Assembly: GCA_902796215.1 (NCBI GenBank)
Contig: CADBNY010000012.1
Span: forward strand, 1-5,076
DNA: 5,076 nucleotides
Source: an uncultured Erysipelotrichaceae bacterium
GTDB lineage: Bacteria > Bacillota_I > Bacilli_A > RF39 > UBA660
Direction of reading: 5' to 3'
Shown: positions 1 to 5,076 of the stretch, in pieces
How positions within the stretch are numbered: position 1 is the stretch's first letter
How the letters are laid out: each line of letters opens with the position of its first letter
Made by a program: the position numbers and the translations under genes
Notes under the pieces: model-generated
What the model was told of the DNA's origin: nothing
Seen by the model: only the letters and a program-made list of their open reading frames with translations
Database searches by the model: none

Positions 1-2
1 GA

Positions 3-1259
3 CTTACTGAATTATTCTTGCTTCTTGAAGAATTGAAAAAAACAATAAGAAAAGGCTGGAACGATAAATGTATTAAAAGAAACAGAATAGAAAGTGTAGC
101 AGAACACATATATGGTTGTCAAATGCTTGCTTATGCAATGCAATCAGAATTTAATTATGACATTGATATTAGTAAAGTAATATTAATGCTCGCCATTCAC
201 GAAATAGGAGAAACAATAATTGGCGATTTAACTCCAAAAGATATTGGGCCTGAAGATAAGTCAAAAATAGAACTAGAAGCGATAAAAGAAATATTAAAAG
301 ATGTACCAAATAAAGATGTAATACTTAATCTATATTTAGAATTTGAAGCAAAAGAAACAAAAGAAGCAAAATTTGCATACCAGATAGATAAATTAGAATG
401 TGACATTCAAGCAAAATTATATGATCAAGAGGGATGCTTTTCTGAATTATTTAAAGAAAAAGACTCTTTCTCAAAATCATGGATTGGTTTCGACAAAAAA
501 AGAATCCCATATGACAGAAATTTCTCTATGGTTATTGATTATTTATTGCAAAAAGATATTTCTATTAAAAAACATAGTGAAAACAAAGTTGAAAATGTTC
601 TTAGCTTTTACATTACCACAAATAAGTTGAAAAACATACAAAGAAGTGGAGAAAAAGTTTGGAAAATTAAAAAAGAACGTTATGGTAGCATTGCAGAACA
701 TATTTATAGTGTAGAAATGCTAGCATTATTAATATATATGTTTTATGGAATTAATGTTGATATTAAGCACGTTATCAGTCTAATAAGTCACCATGAAACG
801 GGAGAAATAGAAATAGGAGATATCCCAGCATTGTTAAAGACAAGTGATAATAAAGAAGAAGAAATGATAAAAGCGAAGAAAATTAATTCACTTTTATCAA
901 ATAATAAATTGTTGGATAGCCAAACAGATGAATATAATCAGGAACAAACTAAAGAAGCAATTTATTCAAAACTGTGTGATAAATTAGCCCCAGATATTAT
1001 AAGTAAAGTGTGTGACCAAGAAGGATTAGTAGATTTAAATGATCAAAAGAACAATCCAGTCATAAATAACCCAATAGTTTCAAGATTCTTTTTAGCAGGA
1101 GCATCATTTTCTCAGATTTGGATAGGCTATGGACAAGAAGTATATAAATATCCAGATCCATTTATGAGAATTTCAAAGTATGTTAATGAACATACAATAG
1201 TCAGGAAGACTCTTAAAAGAAAAAAACTGTTATACCAAAATAATAGTGCTATAATGTAA
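3..1259 (+). CDS. Tandem HD-domain phosphohydrolase (YfbR/HD_3-like), 5' end outside window
   Basis: The protein has two copies of an HD-type metal-dependent phosphohydrolase domain like that of the 5'-deoxynucleotidase YfbR (about 200 residues), so a cytoplasmic nucleotide phosphatase is the best guess; the substrate is unknown. Numbering from the TTG at 18, the first copy spans about 1-180 with H30 (AEHIYG), H61-E62 and E65 (HEIGE) and D124 (IDKLE). The second spans about 195-400 with H228 (AEHIYS), H259-E260 and E263 (HHETGE) and D321 (CDKLAPD). Both copies share DQEG and a later W-I-G motif, so this is an internal duplication. The usual HD dyad is HE in both halves. The frame is open to the left edge, the codons before 18 (L-T-E-L-F) fit the expected first helix and no ribosome site precedes 18, so the true start lies upstream. 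It ends in TAA, 55 bp before the next gene. Fold confident; activity inferred. Confidence 0.85.
   Translation, partial: LTELFLLLEELKKTIRKGWNDKCIKRNRIESVAEHIYGCQMLAYAMQSEFNYDIDISKVILMLAIHEIGETIIGDLTPKDIGPEDKSKIELEAIKEILKDVPNKDVILNLYLEFEAKETKEAKFAYQIDKLECDIQAKLYDQEGCFSELFKEKDSFSKSWIGFDKKRIPYDRNFSMVIDYLLQKDISIKKHSENKVENVLSFYITTNKLKNIQRSGEKVWKIKKERYGSIAEHIYSVEMLALLIYMFYGINVDIKHVISLISHHETGEIEIGDIPALLKTSDNKEEEMIKAKKINSLLSNNKLLDSQTDEYNQEQTKEAIYSKLCDKLAPDIISKVCDQEGLVDLNDQKNNPVINNPIVSRFFLAGASFSQIWIGYGQEVYKYPDPFMRISKYVNEHTIVRKTLKRKKLLYQNNSAIM
1247..1255 (+). promoter_or_regulatory. Extended -10 promoter candidate for the 1315 gene
   Basis: TGcTATAAT is a perfect extended -10 (TG at 1247-1248, TATAAT at 1250-1255). 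It overlaps the last codons of the HD-domain gene. The -35 position with a 17-bp spacer (CTGTTA, 1227-1232) is poor, which extended -10 promoters tolerate. Transcription would begin near 1262 and give a leader of about 53 nt to the ATG at 1315. In DNA this AT-rich such matches can arise by chance, so the call is moderate. Confidence 0.5.
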
Positions 1260-1297
1260 ATTGTTCTAAACACTTAGCAGTATTGTTGAAAGAAAAT

Positions 1298-1305
1298 AAG
1301 GAGGT
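1298..1305 (+). promoter_or_regulatory. Strong ribosome binding site for the 1315 gene
   Basis: AAGGAGGT is an eight-base match to the anti-Shine-Dalgarno sequence and ends 9 nt before the ATG at 1315. It is the strongest ribosome site in the window and fixes the start of this gene. Confidence 0.9.
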
Positions 1306-1314
1306 ATATAATCA

Positions 1315-2310
1315 ATGAAAAAAATTTCAGATGAAGATACATATAATGCCAAAGTAGATATTGTTACATATCCTAATAACATCAAAAATTATTCAGAAGA
1401 AAGAGAAGATTATACAGAATTAGCTTTGACAGCAATCAAACAAAAGGCAGATGTAATTCAATATATTTCGCCATCATACAGGGATTACTCAATATTATGT
1501 GAAGAAGCGATTAATCAAGAATTTAGAACTTTCCTATTAATAAAAGATAACGCAAGTAATTATAAAGAATTAGGTATAAATGTAATTACAAATCATCCAT
1601 TTTTAGTAGAATTTCTATCTAAGAAAACAAAGTATTATTTTTTCTTTTGGGAACTTGCTATTTCTATAGATGATAGGGTTTTATGGTACATACATGAATC
1701 AAAAAAAGAATTATTCCCACTAATCGAGAAAAAAATCCAACAAAACCCTTTAGCAATTTCTTTCGTAGATAGAGGAATTTCTATATACAGTAAATTATGT
1801 AATATAGCATATAATAAAAATAAAGAATCAATAACATGTATGAACATAAATTGTGTTGATAAAAATCTAGTTTTTGAAATTATCCATAAAGAACCTAAAA
1901 AAATTAAATATTTAGATAGGAATAAAGACTATTATAAAGAAGCGCAAAAATTCGCTTTAAGTTTAAATGGGCAATTGATAAAAAGCATTCATTCTTTATC
2001 TATAGAAGATAATCTTGACTATTTCTTCGAGTTAATTGATATAGCTGTAAAAAACTCTCCAGAGATAGTAGATTATTCAATAGTAATCAAAGCATTATGC
2101 CTAGAAAATAGGCGAAGAAAAATGAAACTATTAAATACCCCAAATATATTAGGAAACGGATTATATAATTTATTAAATGAAATAGATGAAGAGTACAAAT
2201 TATTATCAGAAGAATATTCAAAGGCATTATTAAAAGAAAGAGAAAAAAATAATATACATTCAAATCCTACTTCTGATTGTTCAATAGTTAAATTAAAAGT
2301 AGGGAAATAG
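1315..2310 (+). CDS. DUF4116-like repeat protein, 331 aa
   Basis: The function is unknown. The protein is made of degenerate helical repeats with a period near 50 residues. A core of the form x-x-P-x-x-[IV]-x-[YF]-[IL]-[SD] recurs with its P (A in the first copy) at residues 45, 95, 145, 194 and 249: QKADVIQYIS, NHPFLVEFLS, QNPLAISFVD, KEPKKIKYLD and NSPEIVDYSI. It is usually followed by a Y and a short helix containing A (Y58/A65, Y108/A115, Y158/A165, Y207/A214). Period and pattern resemble DUF4116 (PF13475), whose repeats are seen in bacterial, protist and viral proteins without assigned biochemistry. A scaffold or protein-binding role is inference. No signal peptide is evident; the C-terminal 60 residues are charged and probably helical, ending in a polar tail. 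The AAGGAGGT site fixes the start. It lies 55 bp after the HD-domain gene with no terminator between, so partial co-transcription is possible. Confidence 0.75.
   Translation: MKKISDEDTYNAKVDIVTYPNNIKNYSEEREDYTELALTAIKQKADVIQYISPSYRDYSILCEEAINQEFRTFLLIKDNASNYKELGINVITNHPFLVEFLSKKTKYYFFFWELAISIDDRVLWYIHESKKELFPLIEKKIQQNPLAISFVDRGISIYSKLCNIAYNKNKESITCMNINCVDKNLVFEIIHKEPKKIKYLDRNKDYYKEAQKFALSLNGQLIKSIHSLSIEDNLDYFFELIDIAVKNSPEIVDYSIVIKALCLENRRRKMKLLNTPNILGNGLYNLLNEIDEEYKLLSEEYSKALLKEREKNNIHSNPTSDCSIVKLKVGK
1414..2139 (+). repeat. Five encoded protein repeats of about 50 residues
   Basis: This covers residues about 34-275 of the 331-aa protein. Approximate units are 34-83, 84-133, 134-182, 183-232 and a shorter last unit 233-275. 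Spacing between the equivalent core positions is 50, 50, 49 and 55 residues. The units are diverged at the protein level and I see no obvious repetition in the DNA, which points to an old repeat rather than a recent tandem expansion. Confidence 0.65.
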
Positions 2311-2327
2311 AATTTTATAAGAAATGA

Positions 2328-2356
2328 TTTACAATAATATTTATCCATAATATAAT
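2328..2356 (+). promoter_or_regulatory. Near-consensus sigma70/sigmaA promoter for the 2378 gene
   Basis: TTTACA (2328-2333) and TATAAT (2351-2356) are separated by exactly 17 bp, matching 11 of 12 consensus bases. The predicted transcript start near 2363 leaves only about 15 nt before the ATG at 2378, with the ribosome site AAGGGA right at the 5' end. This makes the 83-residue gene an independent transcription unit. Confidence 0.75.
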
Positions 2357-2364
2357 ATAGGACA

Positions 2365-2370
2365 AAGGGA
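2365..2370 (+). promoter_or_regulatory. Ribosome binding site for the 2378 gene
   Basis: AAGGGA lies 7 nt before the ATG at 2378, followed by TGAT, so the stretch resembles AAGGAGGTGAT with small changes. It supports the ATG at 2378 as the start. Confidence 0.75.
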
Positions 2371-2377
2371 TGATAAA

Positions 2378-2629
2378 ATGAAAAATATAAAGCGACGAAA
2401 TACCAATGAAAGAATAGCAAAAGAAATGGCTAAATATATTGAAGAGTTAAAACATTTATATGAAATAAATCCAGAACTTGCAAGAGAAAGAAGTAAAGAA
2501 TCATTAATAGCTTCGGGAGTTTTAGATAAAGATGGTACTCCAAAAGAAAATATTGTTGATAATCCACATACAGGGATTGAAAAAACAACGAGCAAACCGA
2601 AAATTATGATAAAGAAATCATTGATATAG
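2378..2629 (+). CDS. Small charged hypothetical protein, 83 aa
   Basis: I do not recognise a named family. The first 28 residues are basic and probably helical (many K, R and E). A central block, residues about 27-60, reads LYEINPELARERSKESLI followed by ASGVLDKDGTPKENIV. That is a short helix, an L-I-x-x-G-[VI]-L turn and a K-x-G-x-x-K hairpin. My impression is that small Firmicutes proteins with an NPELA...SLI..G(V/I)L.K.G layout recur in accessory regions, but I cannot confirm this by search. The C-terminus, from about residue 61, is polar with a lysine-rich end and probably disordered. There is no signal peptide, membrane segment or cysteine. It has a near-consensus promoter, a good ribosome site and its own terminator 12 bp after the stop, so it is probably a real, independently expressed gene. 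A toxin-antitoxin or regulatory role is possible only by size and context. No adjacent partner gene overlaps it. Confidence 0.75.
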   Translation: MKNIKRRNTNERIAKEMAKYIEELKHLYEINPELARERSKESLIASGVLDKDGTPKENIVDNPHTGIEKTTSKPKIMIKKSLI

Positions 2630-2640
2630 CTGAAAAAAAT

Positions 2641-2674
2641 AAACTGCTAACAATAATTGGTTAGTAGTTTTTTT
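2641..2674 (+). terminator. Rho-independent terminator after the 2378 gene
   Basis: AAACTGCTAAC (2641-2651) pairs with GTTAGTAGTTT (2660-2670) as an 11-bp stem with one G-U pair and an 8-nt loop. A T run (2668-2674) follows the stem. A run of seven A at 2633-2639 before the left arm could also support termination in the opposite direction, but I see no gene arriving from the right. Confidence 0.85.
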
Positions 2675-2821
2675 AACAATATAATTATAAAATATTTTTA
2701 GATTTTAACCATTTTTTTACGTTAAATAGTTTATCTTTCAAATCTCCACGCTTTGGAAATACTCTCTAAATAGTATTATGATATAGTTCATCAAAAAACA
2801 ACTATGAAAAATCAATACCTA

Positions 2822-2851
2822 TTGACATACTTCTTTTAATTGTTATACAAT
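2822..2851 (+). promoter_or_regulatory. Promoter for the 2884 gene
   Basis: TTGACA (2822-2827) is a perfect -35. The -10 is TACAAT (2846-2851) with an 18-bp spacer, or TATACA (2844-2849) with 16 bp. The transcript would start near 2858, giving a leader of about 26 nt. It lies after the terminator at 2641-2674, so the 2884 gene is its own unit. Confidence 0.7.
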
Positions 2852-2883
2852 CAACTTAGATAAAGAAAGGATACGACAAAAAG

Positions 2884-3678
2884 ATGAGAGCAAACGAAAA
2901 TCAAAAAAACCAATCTGATTATTTTTCAATACTAGAAGTAATTGATAAAATATTTCCACCAATTGGAGAATTTGATTATACAAAAATATCAACTGATGAA
3001 TTGATAACAAGATTTGAATCAAAAATTAAAGAAATTCCTTACACAATACCTTCTGAAAGAATAGCAAGTATAAGAGAAGAAATAAAGTCAAAACACAACG
3101 ACATCTACGGAAAGATTGACCACGTTTCAAAAAAAAGTGAATCAATAAATGATTTCAATCAAAGAAATTATGTTATTCAAAATTATGTATCATCTTTAAA
3201 AAATATTGTTATATACAAAATATGTAATGAATATTTAAAATATCTATATAATGGAGAAGGAAATAATCAATATAATAATCTTTATATAGGTAATATTAAC
3301 AATATAAGAAAATACATCGCCTCAACACTAAATGTAACAAAAGAAGCAGCTGATGATGGATATCACTTAAAGTGGGAAAATATTACTAAAGATATCTTAT
3401 TTCATCTTGGAATAAATCCATATAAAAAAGAGTCATTAAGCTCTAGCGATTTTTTAATCAATCTATCAGAAAAAATTAAAAATATTTTTGATAGCACTAT
3501 AAGATATAATGAGTATTTTTATACAGAAAAAGGCCCACAAACAATTGAAGAAATAGCAGATAAGATTACAGAATTTATATTAAATTTATTATCATATGAT
3601 ACACCAATAAATATAGAAGACTATCAAAATTATTTTAGCAATCCTCAAAGCACTTTATCAGCTACAATAAAACATTAA
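2884..3678 (+). CDS. Hypothetical soluble protein, 264 aa
   Basis: I do not recognise this protein. It is rich in N, I, K, Y and S, with one cysteine (C114) and one tryptophan (W164), and no signal peptide or membrane segment. It appears mostly helical: likely helices are at about 11-24, 36-50 and 56-85 (charged), 95-122, 138-175 and 220-240. A flexible N/G/Y-rich link lies at about 122-136 (GEGNNQYNN). I see no catalytic motif, nucleotide-binding loop, zinc ligands or helix-turn-helix. The start is the only methionine in the frame, and an in-frame TAG at 2857-2859 rules out a longer form. The ribosome site is mediocre: AGAAAGGA (2864-2871) ends 12 nt before the ATG, a long spacing that suggests modest translation. 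A good promoter precedes it. No terminator is visible after it, so transcripts may run into the 47-residue gene. Real-gene call rests on length, AT-rich coding style and promoter. Confidence 0.7.
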   Translation: MRANENQKNQSDYFSILEVIDKIFPPIGEFDYTKISTDELITRFESKIKEIPYTIPSERIASIREEIKSKHNDIYGKIDHVSKKSESINDFNQRNYVIQNYVSSLKNIVIYKICNEYLKYLYNGEGNNQYNNLYIGNINNIRKYIASTLNVTKEAADDGYHLKWENITKDILFHLGINPYKKESLSSSDFLINLSEKIKNIFDSTIRYNEYFYTEKGPQTIEEIADKITEFILNLLSYDTPINIEDYQNYFSNPQSTLSATIKH

Positions 3679-3803
3679 TGCATAGTAAAAAAATACAAAA
3701 AAAGTAAAATTAATAATCTAGACAAGAAAACATTAAAAAGACATTTTTTCATCAGGAACAAAATAATTTTTTATAAAAAATAGCGGTTGAATTAGTAAAA
3801 TTT

Positions 3804-3843
3804 CATGTTTTACATAAATAGTAATTTATGATAAAACAGCATG
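3804..3843 (+). promoter_or_regulatory. Imperfect inverted repeat overlapping a possible promoter
   Basis: Left arm CATG-TTTTA-CATAAAT (3804-3819) pairs with ATTTATG-a-TAAAA-cag-CATG (3824-3843): 16 base pairs, a 4-nt loop (AGTA), a one-base bulge and a three-base bulge. It coincides with a possible promoter: TTTACA (3809-3814), 17-bp spacer, then TGa (3829-3831) and TAAAAC (3832-3837). It could be an operator or a leader hairpin for the 47-residue gene at 3866. The promoter is weak at the -10, and hairpins occur readily in AT-rich DNA. Confidence 0.4.
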
Positions 3844-3854
3844 TATAAAAAGAA

Positions 3855-3860
3855 AAGGAG
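3855..3860 (+). promoter_or_regulatory. Ribosome binding site for the 3866 microprotein
   Basis: AAGGAG ends 5 nt before the ATG at 3866. This near-ideal site is the main reason for accepting such a short reading frame as a gene. Confidence 0.8.
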
Positions 3861-3865
3861 ATTTT

Positions 3866-4009
3866 ATGAAACTGTTTTTAATATTTTTACTTTGTTTCTT
3901 TATCCTATTTATTTATTGTGCACTAAAACTCGCTCATGAATGTGATGAAATAATAGACTCTAAACAATTAGAAAAAGAAAAAAAGAAGATAGAATCAAGA
4001 AAAAAATGA
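3866..4009 (+). CDS. Single-pass membrane microprotein, 47 aa
   Basis: The protein has a very hydrophobic N-terminal segment, residues about 3-22 (LFLIFLLC, then FFILFIYCALKLA). A highly charged tail follows, residues about 25-47, ending in EKEKKKIESRKK. This predicts one transmembrane helix with a basic, probably cytoplasmic, C-terminal tail. The two cysteines in the helix (C10, C18) lack a lipobox context, so a lipoprotein is unlikely. Family and function are not recognised; small proteins of this shape often bind larger membrane complexes or lipid, which is inference here. The AAGGAG ribosome site is well placed. The gene ends in TGA at 4007-4009, and its last seven sense codons form the left arm and loop of the terminator at 3986-4025. 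It lies 53 bp before mutS but is separated from it by that terminator, so it is probably not an operon partner of mutS. Confidence 0.7.
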   Translation: MKLFLIFLLCFFILFIYCALKLAHECDEIIDSKQLEKEKKKIESRKK

Positions 4010-4025
4010 TTGCTATCTTTTTTTT
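3986..4025 (+). terminator. Rho-independent terminator overlapping the microprotein 3' end
   Basis: AAGATAG-AATC (3986-3996) pairs with GATT-g-CTATCTT (4008-4019): 11 base pairs with one bulged G and an 11-nt A-rich loop. The T run spans 4018-4025. The left arm lies in coding sequence and the stop codon TGA (4007-4009) sits at the loop/right-arm boundary, so a ribosome finishing the gene would cover the hairpin. Confidence 0.8.
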
Positions 4026-4040
4026 ATAGAGAAATTTTTG

Positions 4041-4046
4041 TATAAT
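4041..4046 (+). promoter_or_regulatory. Possible -10 box for mutS
   Basis: TATAAT at 4041-4046 lies 16 bp before the mutS ATG. The -35 position (around 4018-4023) is only the T run of the preceding terminator, so it is weak. If used, transcription would start near 4053, leaving a leader of about 10 nt that begins at the ribosome site. Because a terminator stands just upstream, mutS needs a promoter near here or read-through. Confidence 0.45.
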
Positions 4047-4053
4047 AAAAATT

Positions 4054-4059
4054 GGTGAT
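4054..4059 (+). promoter_or_regulatory. Ribosome binding site for mutS
   Basis: GGTGAT matches the 3' half of the extended Shine-Dalgarno consensus AAGGAGGTGAT and ends 3 nt before the ATG at 4063. The spacing is normal when aligned to the full consensus, and it fixes the mutS start. Confidence 0.65.
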
Positions 4060-4062
4060 AAC

Positions 4063-5076
4063 ATGAAAAGAAGCGAAGTTGATCGTAACAAACTAAGCCC
4101 TATGATGCAACAATATATGGATATAAAAGATAAATACGAAGATTGTATTATATTTTTTAGACTCGGAGATTTTTACGAAATGTTTTTTGACGATGCAATC
4201 TTAACATCTAGAATACTAGAGCTAACTTTAACAGGAAAACAAGCAGGATTAGAAGAAAAAGTCCCAATGTGTGGGATTCCTCATCATGCATATGCATCAT
4301 ATGTAGATGAGCTAATTGATAAAGGCTACAAAGTTGCTATTTGTGAACAATTAGAAGACCCAAAAGAAACCAAAGGAATGGTTAAAAGAGATGTTATTCA
4401 AGTTGTTACTAAAGGAACTAGACTAGACTCTAGCTTAGACTCGAAAAGTAATAATTACATTGCCAACATTTATGATTTTTCATATTGCTATGGCATTAGT
4501 TATGCTGATGTTTCAACTGGAGAAGTATATGCTATTCTAGTGGAAGGAGAACAGGATAGCGTCATACAAGAAATAGCAAAAAAAGGTTTTAAAGAAGTTC
4601 TTGTCAGTGAAACAATTGATAGAACCATTGTGGATACATTAAGAAAAAAATATGATATCTTAGTATCTATCGAAAAAGATTTATTAGAGAGCAATGAATA
4701 TGCATATATTTATAAAGATATTGAAGATATAAGAATTATAAAAACTCTTCAACACCTACTTTATTATATCGTAGAAACAAAAAAAGGTAATCTTCATCAT
4801 CTACAACCATGCCAAATAATTAAAAACTCAATGTACTTAGAATTTGACATTAATACAAAGAAAAATCTAGAATTAGTAGAAACATTAAGAAACAGAGAAA
4901 GACAATATTCATTATTATGGCTCTTAGACAAATGCAAAACTGCCATGGGCAGCCGCTATTTAAAAAATAGTATCTTAAATCCTTTAACAAACAAAAAAGA
5001 AATAGAAAGACGATATGACATGGTATCTCTTCTTAGTACAGAATTTATTCTAAGAGATGATTTAATCAAATGTTTA
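4063..5076 (+). CDS. mutS: DNA mismatch repair protein MutS, N-terminal part (3' end outside window)
   Basis: MutS is the ATPase that recognises base mismatches and small loops after replication and recruits MutL. The window holds the first 338 codons of a protein usually about 850-900 residues long. Domain I (about 8-120) carries the mismatch-reading F37-x-E39 motif within LGDFYEMFFDDA, followed by VPMCGIPHHAY (67-77) and the VAICEQLEDP motif. Domain II (about 130-245) contains GISYADVSTGEV from residue 144. The start of the core/lever domain III is seen from about 257 (YLEFDI..KKNLEL) through the M-G-S-R motif at 295-298 (DKCKTAMGSRYLK) to the right edge. The Walker ATPase and the C-terminal dimerisation part lie outside. 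The frame is intact with no odd residues, so a functional protein is likely. mutS is often next to mutL; downstream is not visible. It appears to be transcribed separately from the upstream small genes because a terminator ends at 4025. Confidence 0.97.
   Translation, partial: MKRSEVDRNKLSPMMQQYMDIKDKYEDCIIFFRLGDFYEMFFDDAILTSRILELTLTGKQAGLEEKVPMCGIPHHAYASYVDELIDKGYKVAICEQLEDPKETKGMVKRDVIQVVTKGTRLDSSLDSKSNNYIANIYDFSYCYGISYADVSTGEVYAILVEGEQDSVIQEIAKKGFKEVLVSETIDRTIVDTLRKKYDILVSIEKDLLESNEYAYIYKDIEDIRIIKTLQHLLYYIVETKKGNLHHLQPCQIIKNSMYLEFDINTKKNLELVETLRNRERQYSLLWLLDKCKTAMGSRYLKNSILNPLTNKKEIERRYDMVSLLSTEFILRDDLIKCL

Noticed and set aside
18..20. TTG at 18 as the start of the HD-domain gene
   Set aside because: The frame stays open to the left edge, the codons before it look like part of the first helix, and there is no ribosome site upstream; the gene is better treated as cut by the window.
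400..630. 76-codon + strand reading frame inside the HD-domain gene
   Set aside because: It lies in another frame of a well-supported gene, has no ribosome site and no domain-like sequence.
2073..2595. Two minus-strand reading frames of 115 and 84 codons
   Set aside because: They lie opposite supported + strand genes, are rich in F, S, I and L as expected for the complement of AT-rich coding sequence, and have no convincing ribosome sites.
2783..2808. Short inverted repeats ATAGTT/AACTAT and TTCAT/ATGAA upstream of the 2884 promoter
   Set aside because: Only 5-6 bp each, mutually overlapping and with long loops; not above chance in AT-rich DNA.
3766..3781. Perfect 16-bp A/T palindrome in the gap before the microprotein
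   Set aside because: It is almost only T then A runs, no gene ends close by and the T run precedes rather than follows the stem; chance is likely in this base composition.
3679..3803. Terminator for the 2884 gene
   Set aside because: A and T runs are present but no stem of useful length with a following T run was found.
4007..4009. TGA read as tryptophan (Mollicutes code)
   Set aside because: Tryptophan is TGG at the codons checked, long frames contain no internal TGA, and this TGA closes a well-formed small gene.
4500..4694. Minus-strand 64-codon reading frame inside mutS
   Set aside because: It is the complement of clearly conserved MutS domain II coding sequence.
1..5076. CRISPR arrays, tRNA or rRNA genes, insertion sequences
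   Set aside because: No regularly spaced direct repeats, no tRNA-like cloverleaf or conserved rRNA stretches, and no transposase or recombinase coding sequence were seen.

Overview
This is a strongly AT-rich window with every supported gene on the + strand. Shine-Dalgarno sites are strong (AAGGAGGT, AAGGGA, AAGGAG), promoters are sigma70/sigmaA-like, and stops include TAA, TAG and one probable TGA. Tryptophan is TGG wherever I checked it, so the standard bacterial code fits. The MutS sequence and the base composition suggest a low-GC Firmicute or relative (a Bacilli, Erysipelotrichia or RF39-like gut lineage, or another relative of Mollicutes). The exact taxon cannot be fixed from the sequence alone.

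Layout from left to right: (1) 3-1259, the 3' part of a gene for a protein with two tandem HD-type phosphohydrolase domains of the YfbR/HD_3 kind; its true start lies left of the window. (2) 1315-2310, a 331-residue protein built from about five degenerate repeats of about 50 residues that resemble DUF4116; a candidate extended -10 promoter sits in the last codons of gene 1. (3) 2378-2629, an 83-residue charged hypothetical protein with a near-consensus promoter (TTTACA-N17-TATAAT), closed by a Rho-independent terminator at 2641-2674. (4) 2884-3678, a 264-residue unrecognised soluble protein with its own TTGACA promoter. (5) 3866-4009, a 47-residue single-pass membrane microprotein whose last codons form the left arm of a second terminator. 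(6) 4063 to the right edge, the N-terminal 338 codons of DNA mismatch repair gene mutS.

The window reads as a row of small accessory or poorly conserved genes, most with their own promoter, ending at a conserved housekeeping gene. Genes 1 and 2 may be partly co-transcribed because the gap is 55 bp and no terminator is visible. Genes 3, 4 and mutS look like separate units. Nothing in the sequence ties genes 1 to 4 into one known pathway. The points most worth a second look are the internally duplicated HD protein with HE in place of HD in both halves, the about 50-residue periodicity in gene 2, and a hairpin that coincides with a possible promoter in front of the 47-residue protein.
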